From positions 372,001 through 436,000 of the forward strand of contig NZ_CANLXG010000002.1 of assembly GCF_947495025.1 (NCBI RefSeq): a stretch of 64,000 nt of DNA. The letters are read 5' to 3'. The position numbers and the translations under genes are program-made. The stretch comes from an uncultured Roseobacter sp. Its GTDB lineage: Bacteria; Pseudomonadota; Alphaproteobacteria; Rhodobacterales; Rhodobacteraceae. The notes under the pieces were generated by a model. The model worked only from the letters and a program-made list of their open reading frames with translations, did no database searches and had not been told where the DNA came from. Positions 36,858-45,745 of the stretch are shown here, one piece after another; position 1 is the stretch's first letter; each line of letters starts with the position of its first letter.

Positions 36858-37751
36858 TTACTGCGCGGTCTGAACCGGTTCTTCCGCCAACCTTCTCCAG
36901 ATGCTCGACATAACGGTTCCCATCGGTCGATCGCGGCGTCTTATCGCGAATATCTCTGTATGCCGCGGTGGGTAGCCCTCGACGGCAAGAGGAATCAACG
37001 CACCGGTCGCCAGTTCTTCGATCATCAGGTGTTCCGGAATCCCGCCCCACCCGAGGCCGGCCAAAATGACCGATTTCTTGGCCTCGAAATCCGATACAGT
37101 CCAACGCTGGCCACCAGAGAGCAGGTCGCGGCTCTGATCATAGTCCTTACCTCCTGTGCCCGATACGATGACCTGGGTATAGCTCTGCATCTCGCGACGC
37201 GACCGGACCCCCGGTCGCCCGGCGGCCGGGAACCCGGGGCTTGCGACGGGCCGGATCGTGATCGAACTGACCGGGAGCGTTTCGACTTCGTCAATCGGGA
37301 CCCCATCGAGCCCCGCAATGATCAGATCAGCATCGCCTTCCATCAGGCGGGCCAGCGGGCCGCCCATCATCTCGCTTACCAGCGTGATATGTGTTCCCGG
37401 AAAGGCGCGACCGACATCACCCATGATACCGAGGATCGGGTCGAGCGACATCGTGGCAGTCATCGCCACAGAAATCATCGCCTCCTGTTCGCTCCGGAGA
37501 CCCGAGGCGACAGCCTTCAACCCATGCACCTGTTCGAGGACCCGCGTCGCTTCGCGGAAAAAAACTTCGCCTTCCGGCGACAACCTGGGTCTGTAGGCAT
37601 CACGCAGGAAAAGATCAAAGCCCAGTTCTCCCTCAAGCTTTTTGATCTGATGGCTGATTGCAGACTGCGCTTTGTGCAGGCGGTCAGCTGCACCACGGAA
37701 GGTACCGGCGGCCACAATGGCGTCCAGGGCAACAAGTTGATCCAGTGTCAT
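36858..37751 (-). CDS. LysR-family transcriptional regulator
   Basis: A 297-residue LTTR. The winged HTH at residues 1-60 reads LDQLVALDAIVAAGTFRGAADRLHKAQSAISHQIKKLEGELG, followed by a periplasmic-binding-like effector domain. I chose ATG 37751. It is divergent from the wrbA-like gene and next to the NTF2/tautomerase operon. The AT-rich elements upstream of both targets match each other, so it most likely controls both plus itself, perhaps in response to a quinone or phenolic compound. Confidence 0.92.
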   Translation of the reverse strand: MTLDQLVALDAIVAAGTFRGAADRLHKAQSAISHQIKKLEGELGFDLFLRDAYRPRLSPEGEVFFREATRVLEQVHGLKAVASGLRSEQEAMISVAMTATMSLDPILGIMGDVGRAFPGTHITLVSEMMGGPLARLMEGDADLIIAGLDGVPIDEVETLPVSSITIRPVASPGFPAAGRPGVRSRREMQSYTQVIVSGTGGKDYDQSRDLLSGGQRWTVSDFEAKKSVILAGLGWGGIPEHLMIEELATGALIPLAVEGYPPRHTEIFAIRRRDRPMGTVMSSIWRRLAEEPVQTAQ

Positions 37752-37767
37752 ACAGCACCTCATACGA

Positions 37768-37807
37768 TCTGTTTCTTTGATCATAAACATTACAACTCAA
37801 TATTATC
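37768..37807 (+). promoter_or_regulatory. AT-rich element shared with the NTF2/tautomerase promoter (wrbA side)
   Basis: Contains ATCATAA near 37770 and CAATATTATC at 37798-37807. Aligned without gaps to the minus strand of 36498-36540, about 28 of 37 bases agree. It lies 17 bp from the lysR start and about 135 bp before the wrbA-like start, the usual place for a LysR-type site between divergent genes. Confidence 0.55.
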
Positions 37808-37943
37808 AACTGAAGGGTTTTGTCATTAGATCCGGGCAGGGCATCAGTTGTCAGTGGTGAGCGAAGCCCAGCCCCTGACCATTGGGGCCCGTCTAACTGC
37901 GACCCGGCCAGCCAGGCCCGGTCCGTTGAAAATGGAGAAAACA

Positions 37944-38537
37944 ATGGCGAAGATAGCAATCGTTTATCACAGTGGATATGGCCACACCGCAGTGCAGGCC
38001 GAGGCCGTTCGTCGTGGTGCGAGCGGAGTTCCGGGCGCGGAAGTTACTCTGATCCCGGTCGAAGAGCGCGAGCTGAACTGGGATGTTATGGACGCGGCAG
38101 ATGCAATCATCTTTGGGTCACCAACCTACTTCGGCAGTGCATCCGCACAATTCAAAGCCTTTCTGGATGAGACATCGGGGCGGTGGCTCGAAGGCCGGTG
38201 GGCAGACAAGCTCGCTGCGGGCTTTACCAATTCGGCCGGTATGAGTGGGGACAAGCTGGCGACACTCCAGCAGCTCAACCATTTTGCCATGCAGCACGGC
38301 ATGATCTGGTCAGGGCTGGGACTGCCCCCGGGAAACAACACCAGCACCGGGTCGCCCGAAGATCTGAACCGCCTCGGCGGGTTTCTGGGCGCCATGTCAC
38401 AGGCGGACGCCGACGTTCCTCCCGAAGTTGCGCCGTCGGGTTCAGACCTGCGAACCGCCGAATACCTGGGGCGTCGTGTCGCCATGGCAGCGCAGCGCTG
38501 GCTTTCCGGCCGAAGCGCGGATGAAGTGGCCGCCTGA
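37944..38537 (+). CDS. WrbA-like NAD(P)H:quinone oxidoreductase (flavodoxin fold)
   Basis: A 197-residue FMN flavoprotein: the phosphate-binding loop is YHSGYGHT near residues 8-15, the isoalloxazine loops are FGSPTYFGSASAQFKAFLD and FTNSAGMSGDK. WrbA-type enzymes reduce quinones by two electrons, preventing semiquinone formation. ATG 37944 has GGAGAA upstream. It is divergent from the LysR gene, with the shared AT-rich element between. With the tautomerase and the NTF2-like protein it suggests a quinone or aromatic detoxification locus. Confidence 0.92.
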   Translation: MAKIAIVYHSGYGHTAVQAEAVRRGASGVPGAEVTLIPVEERELNWDVMDAADAIIFGSPTYFGSASAQFKAFLDETSGRWLEGRWADKLAAGFTNSAGMSGDKLATLQQLNHFAMQHGMIWSGLGLPPGNNTSTGSPEDLNRLGGFLGAMSQADADVPPEVAPSGSDLRTAEYLGRRVAMAAQRWLSGRSADEVAA

Positions 38538-39221
38538 GATAGCAAAGAAAGCCGGCACTGCGGGTGTCACAGCCTGCGGTGTCCCCGTTGTCGGGCGTCA
38601 TGTCATTCCCGGGCCGTCTGCGCGATGGACCGGGAAATATGCGGTTATCTCCGTCGTGAAACGCTGCAGTTCATCTTTGTGTCACTGGACACACGCGGTG
38701 CAGGGGGGCTTCTTTGTCAGTGCCGTGATTCCAGCCGAAGCCGCCACTGTGCGCCACTGGCTTTCCCTCTGAGAGGCAAGGCCGGGGGCCGGACCGGGTC
38801 TGCGTCCTCTGCAGCACGACAGGCTGGAAAATGTCGAAATAGATCAGTTAACTTAACAAAAGCAGGAGCTCGCTAACGACCTGTCAGAAAACACGCAGGC
38901 GGATGATCCGGACAATCCGCTCTGCTGTTATCCATGTGAAGGTGAAGCCTGCAGTTGAGGCGTGTTCAGAATGGGGCGTTATTCCTCCATGTTGGCCTTG
39001 CTTCAGATTATGTTCCTGTCCGGCGGAGTGTAAACGCAGCAGCCAATGGCATATGCCGGACGGATACGGACGCCTTCTTTATAGACTGACAAGCGCACGG
39101 CGCCCCCCGGTCTGAAGTTTTGCCAAGCATGATCAGCAAGTATTAACCGGTTTTCGCTAGGAAAGACCGGGCACCGTTCTGCAGACGGTGGCACTCAGCA
39201 TATACCAGCGCAACGGCGGAC
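38538..39221. other. 684-bp stretch without a recognisable gene
   Basis: Read on both strands, no frame has a known pattern, a good ribosome site and the local codon bias together. It may hold the promoter and leader of the downstream glycosylphosphotransferase gene. A degraded gene at 38540-38780 cannot be excluded. Confidence 0.5.
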
Positions 39222-40664
39222 ATGGTCGAACACTCCAGACAACTGAACGAAGCAGCCAGAACCGTGGCTCTTGGCCTGCGACGCGGCGCGCTGGAGCCGT
39301 TCTGGCTGATCTGTGTCGCACTTTGCATCGAGTTTCCTGTTTTTACGCTCGCGTTCTGGTTCGTGCTTTATGCCGTTGTTCCGACAGACGTATTTCAGCC
39401 TTTTGCAGCTGCGGGGATTGCAGCGGCGGCGACGGTTGTTTTTCTCGTGACCATGGTTGTGGCCAATGTATATCGAAGCGGGGTCATGTCAGACCGTATC
39501 GCCTTTTCAGCCCGCACCATTCTTTGCCTGATCGCACCGGCAACCGGTCTGCTCGTGCTTGGGCCTGTTCCGGACACGGCAGCGGGTCTGAGGGCAGCAG
39601 CGATCAGCCTGGCTGCGGCAATACTCCCAACACGGGTTGGCGCACAGATCGCCATGCGCTGGATAATCGACATGGGGCTGATCGCGCGACGGGCAATTAT
39701 CGCCGGTGGCGGTGAAGAAGCAGAACGCCTTATTCGCGGCCTGAATGACCGCGCCGCAAATGACATCAGGCTTTTTGGTATTTTCGACGACCGTGATGAC
39801 ATCAGGTCACCGACACAGGTGCTGGGCGTTCCAAAGATCGGCGGATACAGCGATCTGCTGGAATTTGTGCGCGCGTCGAATGTCGATCTGGTCATTATCG
39901 CTCTGCCTTTTGCGGCCGAAGCGCGGATCAGGTGGCTGCTGGATGCGTTCCGGGTGCTGCCTGTCGAAGTCGGTCTGTCCACCTACAGCAAGGACTATGC
40001 ATTCGGACAAACGGGGCGGGCACCTTTTCTGGGCCGGATCAGCCGGAGTTTTGCCCCGCGCTGCCGCCTTACAAAGCGTGTGTTCGATGTGTTCTTTGCC
40101 CTTTGCGCATTGCTTATGCTTTGGCCGGTAATGCTCCTGACGGCATTTGCAGTCCGCCTCGAGAGTCCAGGGCCGGTATTTTTCCGCCAGCCGCGGCACG
40201 GCTTCAACAACAGTGTTATCGAGGTACTCAAATTCCGTTCAATGCATGCCGACAAATCAGATGTCGCCGCAAGACAGGTGGTCACCCGCAATGATCCGCG
40301 CGTCACGCGGGTCGGCCGGTTCATCCGTCGCACCTCCATTGATGAGTTGCCGCAGCTTTTCAACGTTTTGCGGGGCGACCTCTCGCTTGTTGGGCCACGC
40401 CCTCACGCCGTCGATGCCCTGTCGAGCCGGCAGGAAAAGTTCTCGCAGATTGTCGACGGATATTCAGCCCGGCATCGCCTGCCCCCGGGCATTACCGGCT
40501 GGGCGCAGATCAATGGCTGGCGCGGAGAGATTGACGCTGCTGAAAAACTTGAGGCAAGATTTGAGCACGATCTTTACTACATCGAAAACTGGTCTCTCTG
40601 GCTTGATTTCCGGATCCTGCTGCGCACACCACTCAGCCTGCTGAGCAGCAGGGGCGCTTACTGA
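39222..40664 (+). CDS. Polyprenyl glycosylphosphotransferase (WcaJ/ExoY type)
   Basis: A 480-residue membrane enzyme that starts exopolysaccharide or capsule synthesis by moving a sugar-1-phosphate from a nucleotide sugar to undecaprenyl phosphate. Four N-terminal helices (residues about 25-145) are followed by a Rossmann-like part (ARRAIIAGGGEEAERLIRGL), then the catalytic domain: LTKRVFDVFFALCALLML anchor, VIEVLKFRSMHADKS, RRTSIDELPQLFNVLRGDLSLVGPRP and GITGWAQINGWRG. It is not in a polysaccharide gene cluster here; the glycan operon 20 kb to the left could use its product, though that is speculation. Start ATG 39222. Confidence 0.94.
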   Translation: MVEHSRQLNEAARTVALGLRRGALEPFWLICVALCIEFPVFTLAFWFVLYAVVPTDVFQPFAAAGIAAAATVVFLVTMVVANVYRSGVMSDRIAFSARTILCLIAPATGLLVLGPVPDTAAGLRAAAISLAAAILPTRVGAQIAMRWIIDMGLIARRAIIAGGGEEAERLIRGLNDRAANDIRLFGIFDDRDDIRSPTQVLGVPKIGGYSDLLEFVRASNVDLVIIALPFAAEARIRWLLDAFRVLPVEVGLSTYSKDYAFGQTGRAPFLGRISRSFAPRCRLTKRVFDVFFALCALLMLWPVMLLTAFAVRLESPGPVFFRQPRHGFNNSVIEVLKFRSMHADKSDVAARQVVTRNDPRVTRVGRFIRRTSIDELPQLFNVLRGDLSLVGPRPHAVDALSSRQEKFSQIVDGYSARHRLPPGITGWAQINGWRGEIDAAEKLEARFEHDLYYIENWSLWLDFRILLRTPLSLLSSRGAY

Positions 40665-40797
40665 ATGCGGCTCTGAGTCAGGGCAGCCACGCGGTCCTGG
40701 TCCGGATTTCAGACGCATTATCTGACGGGGGCTGCAAAATATTTCGCATTCTCGCCAGGGATTGACGCTTCACATGCGTCTAACCAACGTGATGCGC

Positions 40798-41337
40798 ATG
40801 AAGACCAGTGATGAAACCCTAGCCAGTGCCGCCGCTGCCGGCGACGCAGATGCCTTCAGTGCACTGCTGGACCGTCACTACGACAGGATTTTCCGGCTGG
40901 CTTTCCGGCTGACCGGCACACGGGCTGAAGCCGAAGATCTGACCCAGGATATCTGCGCGGCACTGCCTGCCCGACTGAAAGCATTCTCGGGCAGATCCCG
41001 TTTCAGCACCTGGGTCTACCGGGTCACCGTGAACGCCGCTCATGACCGGCGCAGACGGCACGCCTCCAGGGACCGCGCTTCCAGCGGCTGGGGGGACTGG
41101 GAGGTAGAACGCCGCGCCCGGGATGCAGAAACCGGCGACCGTATCGACTGGTTGACCCAGGCGATGCGCGCGCTGCCCGACGACCTGCGGGATACTCTTG
41201 CCCTGGTGCTGGACGACATGAAGCACGCAGACGCAGCTGCCGTCCTGGGTGTCAGCGAGGGCACTGTCAGCTGGCGTGTCTCCGAAGCCCGTAAACACCT
41301 CCGCGCCATGCGCGCCGCAGAAGAGGCGGACCAATGA
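40798..41337 (+). CDS. ECF-type RNA polymerase sigma factor
   Basis: About 179 residues. Region 2 is FSALLDRHYDRIFRLAFRLTG.RAEAEDLTQDI, and region 4 is LPDDLRDTLALVLDDMKHADAAAVLGVSEGTVSWRVSEARKHL. The start is unclear: in-frame TTG 40762 and ATGs at 40774, 40792 and 40798 are all possible; 40798 gives the usual N-terminal length. The TTGACG at 40762 might instead be a promoter element. The next gene begins inside its stop codon by 4 nt, so the VWA protein is its partner. Confidence 0.92.
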   Translation: MKTSDETLASAAAAGDADAFSALLDRHYDRIFRLAFRLTGTRAEAEDLTQDICAALPARLKAFSGRSRFSTWVYRVTVNAAHDRRRRHASRDRASSGWGDWEVERRARDAETGDRIDWLTQAMRALPDDLRDTLALVLDDMKHADAAAVLGVSEGTVSWRVSEARKHLRAMRAAEEADQ

Positions 41338-43232
41338 CTGACGAACTCGACGATCTCAGACAGGCCATGGATGCCGCAACACCTGCCCCAGATGCGCGCC
41401 GCAGAGCCGCCGATCTGGCGCTCGCATCAAAAAATTTCGCGGCGCTCCAAGGATCGCAGGATGACACGCGTCAAACCTCTGTTGGGACCCGATGGGGTCT
41501 GCTGAACGGAGTAAAGATGATGCTGAACACAATGACCACACGCGGCGGACTGACCGCCACCACGGCCCTGGTGGCCGCAGGCCTGCTGTTGATATTGCCC
41601 GGCGACCGGGATCTGCTGTCGCCGCCCGGACCGGCGCCGGGCTCTGCAATCGTGTCTGACGAGGTCCTGCAAGCACCGCTTACCCTCGCCGAAGACGCAG
41701 AGACCTTTGCCGCCGAGCCCATGGTGCTCCAACGGTCCATCGCAAAAACCGCTGACCTGCCTGCCGCGGGCGGCCGGACCCGTATTGCAGAACCAGGCCT
41801 GTCTGTCGTCAGAACCCTGCCGGCGCCGGTGCCCGAGGCGACATCGGAAGAATTTGCCAGTGCAGAGGCAAACCCGCTGCAAATCACGTCCGAAACGCCA
41901 GTTTCCACCTTTTCAGTCGATGTGGACACCTTTTCCTACAGCCTCGTACGTGACAGCCTGACGAACGGCAGGTTACCTGACCCAAAAGTGGTGCGGATCG
42001 AAGAGATGGTGAATTATTTCACCTACGACTATGCAGCGCCCGACGGCGACGCCCCGTTCCGGCCAACAGTTTCCGTCAGCCAGACGCCGTGGAACCCGGA
42101 CACCCGGTTGGTACACATCGGCCTGCAGGGCACGTTGCCTTCTGTCGAGGATCGTCCACCGCTGAACCTTGTCTTTCTGATTGATACTTCAGGGTCGATG
42201 AACCAGTCAGACAAACTGCCCCTTCTTGTGCAGTCGTTCCGGCTTATGCTGGGTCAGCTCCGCCCGACCGACGAAGTGTCCATTGTGGCTTATGCCGGCA
42301 GCGCCGGAGAGGTCCTGGCGCCCACATCAGCCTCTGAGCGAGACATCATTCTTGCCGCACTGGACAGTCTTCAGGCTGGCGGTGCCACGGGCGGAGAGGC
42401 CGGACTGGTCCAGGCGTACCGCACAGCGGAAAGCATGACGGACGATGGCGAGGTGAGCCGCGTGATCCTGGCCACCGATGGCGATTTCAATGTTGGCCTG
42501 TCGGACCCGGACGCCCTGAAAGACTTCATCGCAGACCGGCGCGACAGCGGAACCTATCTTTCTGTCCTGGGGTTCGGACGCGGCAATCTGGATGACGCGA
42601 CGATGCAGGCGCTGGCCCAGAACGGCAACGGTACAGCAGCTTATATCGACACGCTGGCCGAAGCGCAGAAAGTACTTTCTGACCAGCTTACCGGTGCGCT
42701 TTTTCCGATTGCCGATGACGTTAAGATCCAGGTCGAGTTTAACCCCGCCCAGATCGCCGAATACCGTCTGATTGGCTATGAGACACGCGCGCTGCGCCGC
42801 GAGGATTTCAACAATGATGCAGTGGACGCCGGCGAAATTGGTGCAGGGCACAGCGTGACGGCACTGTACGAGGTCACGCCCGTGGGATCGCCCGCGCGTC
42901 TGAGCGACCCTTTGCGCTATGCCCTGCCAGAGGAAACAGCGCAGAGCGATGAGCTTGGCTTCCTGCGGTTGCGTTACAAGGCACCGGGCGAAAGCGTCAG
43001 CAGGCTGATAGAACAACCCATCGCCCCGGGCGTCGACACCCCGGGTGATAACGGGTTCGCCGCCGCGATTGCGGGCTTTGGGCAGCTTTTGCGAAACTCG
43101 CCCTATACCGGCTCCTGGACCATGCAGAATGCAATTGATGCCGCCGTGGCGACGCGCGGAGAGGATACCTTCGGATACCGCGCCGAAGCCATCCGCCTGA
43201 TGCGCCTCGCACAGAGCCTGATGCAGCGGTGA
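41334..43232 (+). CDS. VWA-domain membrane protein (YfbK-like) coupled to the ECF sigma gene
   Basis: A 632-residue protein. The short cytoplasmic N-part (residues 1-70, acidic start TDELDDLRQAMDAATPAPDARRRA) has the position and size of an anti-sigma segment, then comes one helix (TTALVAAGLLLILPG near 80). The VWA domain follows with MIDAS motif IDTSGSMNQ near residue 283, and the YfbK-type C-terminal domain. It is coupled by ATGA to the sigma gene. The likely arrangement is a transmembrane protein that holds or senses for the sigma factor through its periplasmic VWA part. The anti-sigma role is inferred from position. Confidence 0.88.
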   Translation: MTDELDDLRQAMDAATPAPDARRRAADLALASKNFAALQGSQDDTRQTSVGTRWGLLNGVKMMLNTMTTRGGLTATTALVAAGLLLILPGDRDLLSPPGPAPGSAIVSDEVLQAPLTLAEDAETFAAEPMVLQRSIAKTADLPAAGGRTRIAEPGLSVVRTLPAPVPEATSEEFASAEANPLQITSETPVSTFSVDVDTFSYSLVRDSLTNGRLPDPKVVRIEEMVNYFTYDYAAPDGDAPFRPTVSVSQTPWNPDTRLVHIGLQGTLPSVEDRPPLNLVFLIDTSGSMNQSDKLPLLVQSFRLMLGQLRPTDEVSIVAYAGSAGEVLAPTSASERDIILAALDSLQAGGATGGEAGLVQAYRTAESMTDDGEVSRVILATDGDFNVGLSDPDALKDFIADRRDSGTYLSVLGFGRGNLDDATMQALAQNGNGTAAYIDTLAEAQKVLSDQLTGALFPIADDVKIQVEFNPAQIAEYRLIGYETRALRREDFNNDAVDAGEIGAGHSVTALYEVTPVGSPARLSDPLRYALPEETAQSDELGFLRLRYKAPGESVSRLIEQPIAPGVDTPGDNGFAAAIAGFGQLLRNSPYTGSWTMQNAIDAAVATRGEDTFGYRAEAIRLMRLAQSLMQR

Positions 43233-43291
43233 CGCCTTCACGCTGAGAACGCTTGACGCAGCCGGGCCTTTGCACCTAGCGTCCCCGATTA

Positions 43292-43313
43292 TACTGTACA
43301 CTGCTGTCCAGTA
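43292..43313. promoter_or_regulatory. Operator-like 22-bp inverted repeat
   Basis: TACTGTACA, four bases, TGTCCAGTA: eight of nine arm bases pair. It lies 30 bp before the oxidoreductase start, where a repressor of the GntR or TetR type would block the promoter. No regulator gene is adjacent. Confidence 0.5.
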
Positions 43314-43342
43314 AATCTGTGACGCCAGCACGGGGGCCCGGC

Positions 43343-45745
43343 ATGAAATCGCACTACAGAGTTGTTGTTATCGGCGGAGGCGTTGTTGGCGCTTCGGTGC
43401 TCTATCACCTCGCCAAATTCGGCTGGACTGATGTCTGCCTCATCGAGCGGTCGGTGCTGACAGCCGGATCGAGCTGGCACGCAGCAGGCGGCATACACGC
43501 GCTGAATGCTGACCCGAACATCGCTGCCCTTCAGGCCTATACCATCGATCTTCTCAGCGAGATCGAAGAAGAAAGCGGCCAGAACATCGGACTTCATATG
43601 ACGGGCGGTCTGACCATGGCAGGCACCCCGGATCGCTGGGAATGGCTGCAGTCGGCCTATCGTACTTTTCAGTCTATCGGGATTGAGGACTGCCGGCTGG
43701 TCTCGGTTGAGGAAGCAGTATCTTTGAACCCGATTATGTCGGGTGAGGGTTTGCTGGGCGGAATGTGGGCCGACCGCGAAGGATACATCGACACAACCGG
43801 CACGGTGCATGCCTATGCCGGAGCCGCCAAAAAACGTGGTGCACAGGTGATAGAGCACAACCGGGTGCTGGAACTGAACCAGACACTGCAGGGCTGGGAA
43901 GTCGTGACCGAAAAGGGAACGGTCACCTGCGAACACGTCGTCAACGCGGCAGGTCTGTGGGCGAAACAGGTGGGTCGCATGGCAGGTGTGGAGCTGCCTG
44001 TATCGCCGCTGAACCACCACTACCTGATTTCGGATACCATCCCACAGCTCGAAGAGATCGATTTCGAGGTGCCGATGACGGTGGACCTCGAAGGTTTCAC
44101 CTATCTTCGACAGGACCAGAAAGGCGTCTTGCTGGGCATTTACGAGATCGACCACCAGCACTGGATGATGGACGGCGCGCCCTGGGAATACGGATTTGAA
44201 CTGCAGCAGGAAGACCCTGACAGGATTGAAAATGAACTGACCATGGGCTTTGAACGCTACCCCTGCCTGCAGGACGTGGGCGTCAAAACCTGGGTCAACG
44301 GCGCCTTTACCTTCTCCCCCGATGGCAACCCCCTCGTGGGTCCCGTACCGGGCAAGCGCGGGTACTGGTCCGCCTGTGCTGTTATGGCCGGGTTCCTGCA
44401 GGGTGGTGGTGTGGGCAAAAGCCTGGCTGAATGGATGATCCACGGAGCGCCCGAAGCGGATGTCTATGGCATGGATGTCGCCCGCTACGGTATCTGGGCT
44501 GAAAACAAGCAGTACATCAAAGAGACCACCGGCCAGTTCTATTCGCGCCGCTTTGTGATGACCTATCCGAACGAGCAACTGCCCGCGGGACGACCGCTGA
44601 AGACCGCCGGTGCGCATGCAGATATGACCGCAGCAGGCTGCAGATGGGGCCAGAGCTGGGATCTCGAAGTGCCGCTTTACTTCGCGCCGACCGGGTTCGA
44701 GGAAACGCCCTCTCTGAAAAGGTCCAACGCCTTTCCGATTGTCGCGGACGAATGTCAGGCAGTGCGGAACAGCGTTGGTCTTCTGGATATCTCGGGCTTT
44801 TCACGGTTCGAGGTGACCGGCCCGAACGCAGAAAAGTGGCTCGACCGGATCATGGCGTCGAAACTGCCCGCACCCGGTCGTGCACGGCTGGCGCCCATGC
44901 TGGCAGAAGACGGGCGCCTCAAAGGCGATCTGACCGTTTTTAACTGGGGCGACGGCACATGGTGGATCATGGGAAGCTACTATCTGCGCGCCTGGCACAT
45001 GCGCTGGTTTGATGATCATATGGAAGACGGCGTGTCCCTGCGCGATCTGGGCGACGACACTATGGGCTTTTCCCTGTCAGGCCCGGCGTCGCGGCGCGTG
45101 ATTGAAAAACTGACCGATGGTCCCGTTGGCGCGTTGCCCTTTATGGGCTGTGGCGACTTCGACATTGGTCTGTTGCGCTGCCGGGTGGGTCGCCTGTCCG
45201 TTACAGGCGAGCTGGGTTACGAAATACACTGCCGCGCGGGCGACCACGCGACACTTCGTAAGGTTCTGCTGGAGGCGGGCACAGATGAGGGCATCCGCGA
45301 GATCGGATTTAACGCCATGCTCAGTCTGCGTATCGAAAAGAGCTTTGGCATCTGGAACGCGGAATTCACCCAGGGCTACACGCCTGCCATGACGGGCATG
45401 GACCGCTGGATTAACTGGGACAAAGACTTTGTCGGCAAGTCCGCAGCAATGGCCGAACGCGACGGGAACGGGCCGCAGAAGCGGCTGGTGACCCTGGAAA
45501 TCGACACCACAGAGTCAGACGCCAGCGGGTTTGAACCGGTATGGGCAGGCGAAGAAAAGGTAGGGTTTGTCACCTCGGGGGCATACGGACATACCGTCGA
45601 GAAATCACTGGCTATGGCACTGTTAGACAGTGACCGCGCACAACCTGGCACGGAGCTCACAGTGCATGTTGTCGGGGTTGCGTGCAAAGCACGGATCGTC
45701 CCGCCCTCGCCCTATGATCCTTCGGGTCAGGCGATGCGCGGGTGA
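43343..45745 (+). CDS. Dimethylglycine/sarcosine dehydrogenase-like FAD oxidoreductase with GcvT domain
   Basis: An 800-residue enzyme of the DMGDH family, which oxidatively removes N-methyl groups and passes formaldehyde equivalents to tetrahydrofolate. The FAD loop is VVVIGGGVVGASVLYHLAK at residues 8-26. SSWHAAGG near residue 50 has the His that covalently holds FAD in this family. The DAO domain is followed by an FAO_M linker, then GCV_T (from about 430) and GCV_T C-terminal domains to the end. I chose ATG 43343. The mttB-like gene overlaps its stop (GTGA), so the pair likely acts on one methylated amine route, such as betaine breakdown. Confidence 0.92.
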   Translation: MKSHYRVVVIGGGVVGASVLYHLAKFGWTDVCLIERSVLTAGSSWHAAGGIHALNADPNIAALQAYTIDLLSEIEEESGQNIGLHMTGGLTMAGTPDRWEWLQSAYRTFQSIGIEDCRLVSVEEAVSLNPIMSGEGLLGGMWADREGYIDTTGTVHAYAGAAKKRGAQVIEHNRVLELNQTLQGWEVVTEKGTVTCEHVVNAAGLWAKQVGRMAGVELPVSPLNHHYLISDTIPQLEEIDFEVPMTVDLEGFTYLRQDQKGVLLGIYEIDHQHWMMDGAPWEYGFELQQEDPDRIENELTMGFERYPCLQDVGVKTWVNGAFTFSPDGNPLVGPVPGKRGYWSACAVMAGFLQGGGVGKSLAEWMIHGAPEADVYGMDVARYGIWAENKQYIKETTGQFYSRRFVMTYPNEQLPAGRPLKTAGAHADMTAAGCRWGQSWDLEVPLYFAPTGFEETPSLKRSNAFPIVADECQAVRNSVGLLDISGFSRFEVTGPNAEKWLDRIMASKLPAPGRARLAPMLAEDGRLKGDLTVFNWGDGTWWIMGSYYLRAWHMRWFDDHMEDGVSLRDLGDDTMGFSLSGPASRRVIEKLTDGPVGALPFMGCGDFDIGLLRCRVGRLSVTGELGYEIHCRAGDHATLRKVLLEAGTDEGIREIGFNAMLSLRIEKSFGIWNAEFTQGYTPAMTGMDRWINWDKDFVGKSAAMAERDGNGPQKRLVTLEIDTTESDASGFEPVWAGEEKVGFVTSGAYGHTVEKSLAMALLDSDRAQPGTELTVHVVGVACKARIVPPSPYDPSGQAMRG

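Noticed and set aside
38428..38876. Open frames just after the wrbA-like gene
   Set aside because: No ribosome site, no local codon bias, no family pattern; at best a remnant.
43289..44617. 442-codon open frame opposite the DMGDH-like gene
   Set aside because: Shadow of a strongly recognised DMGDH-family coding sequence on the plus strand.
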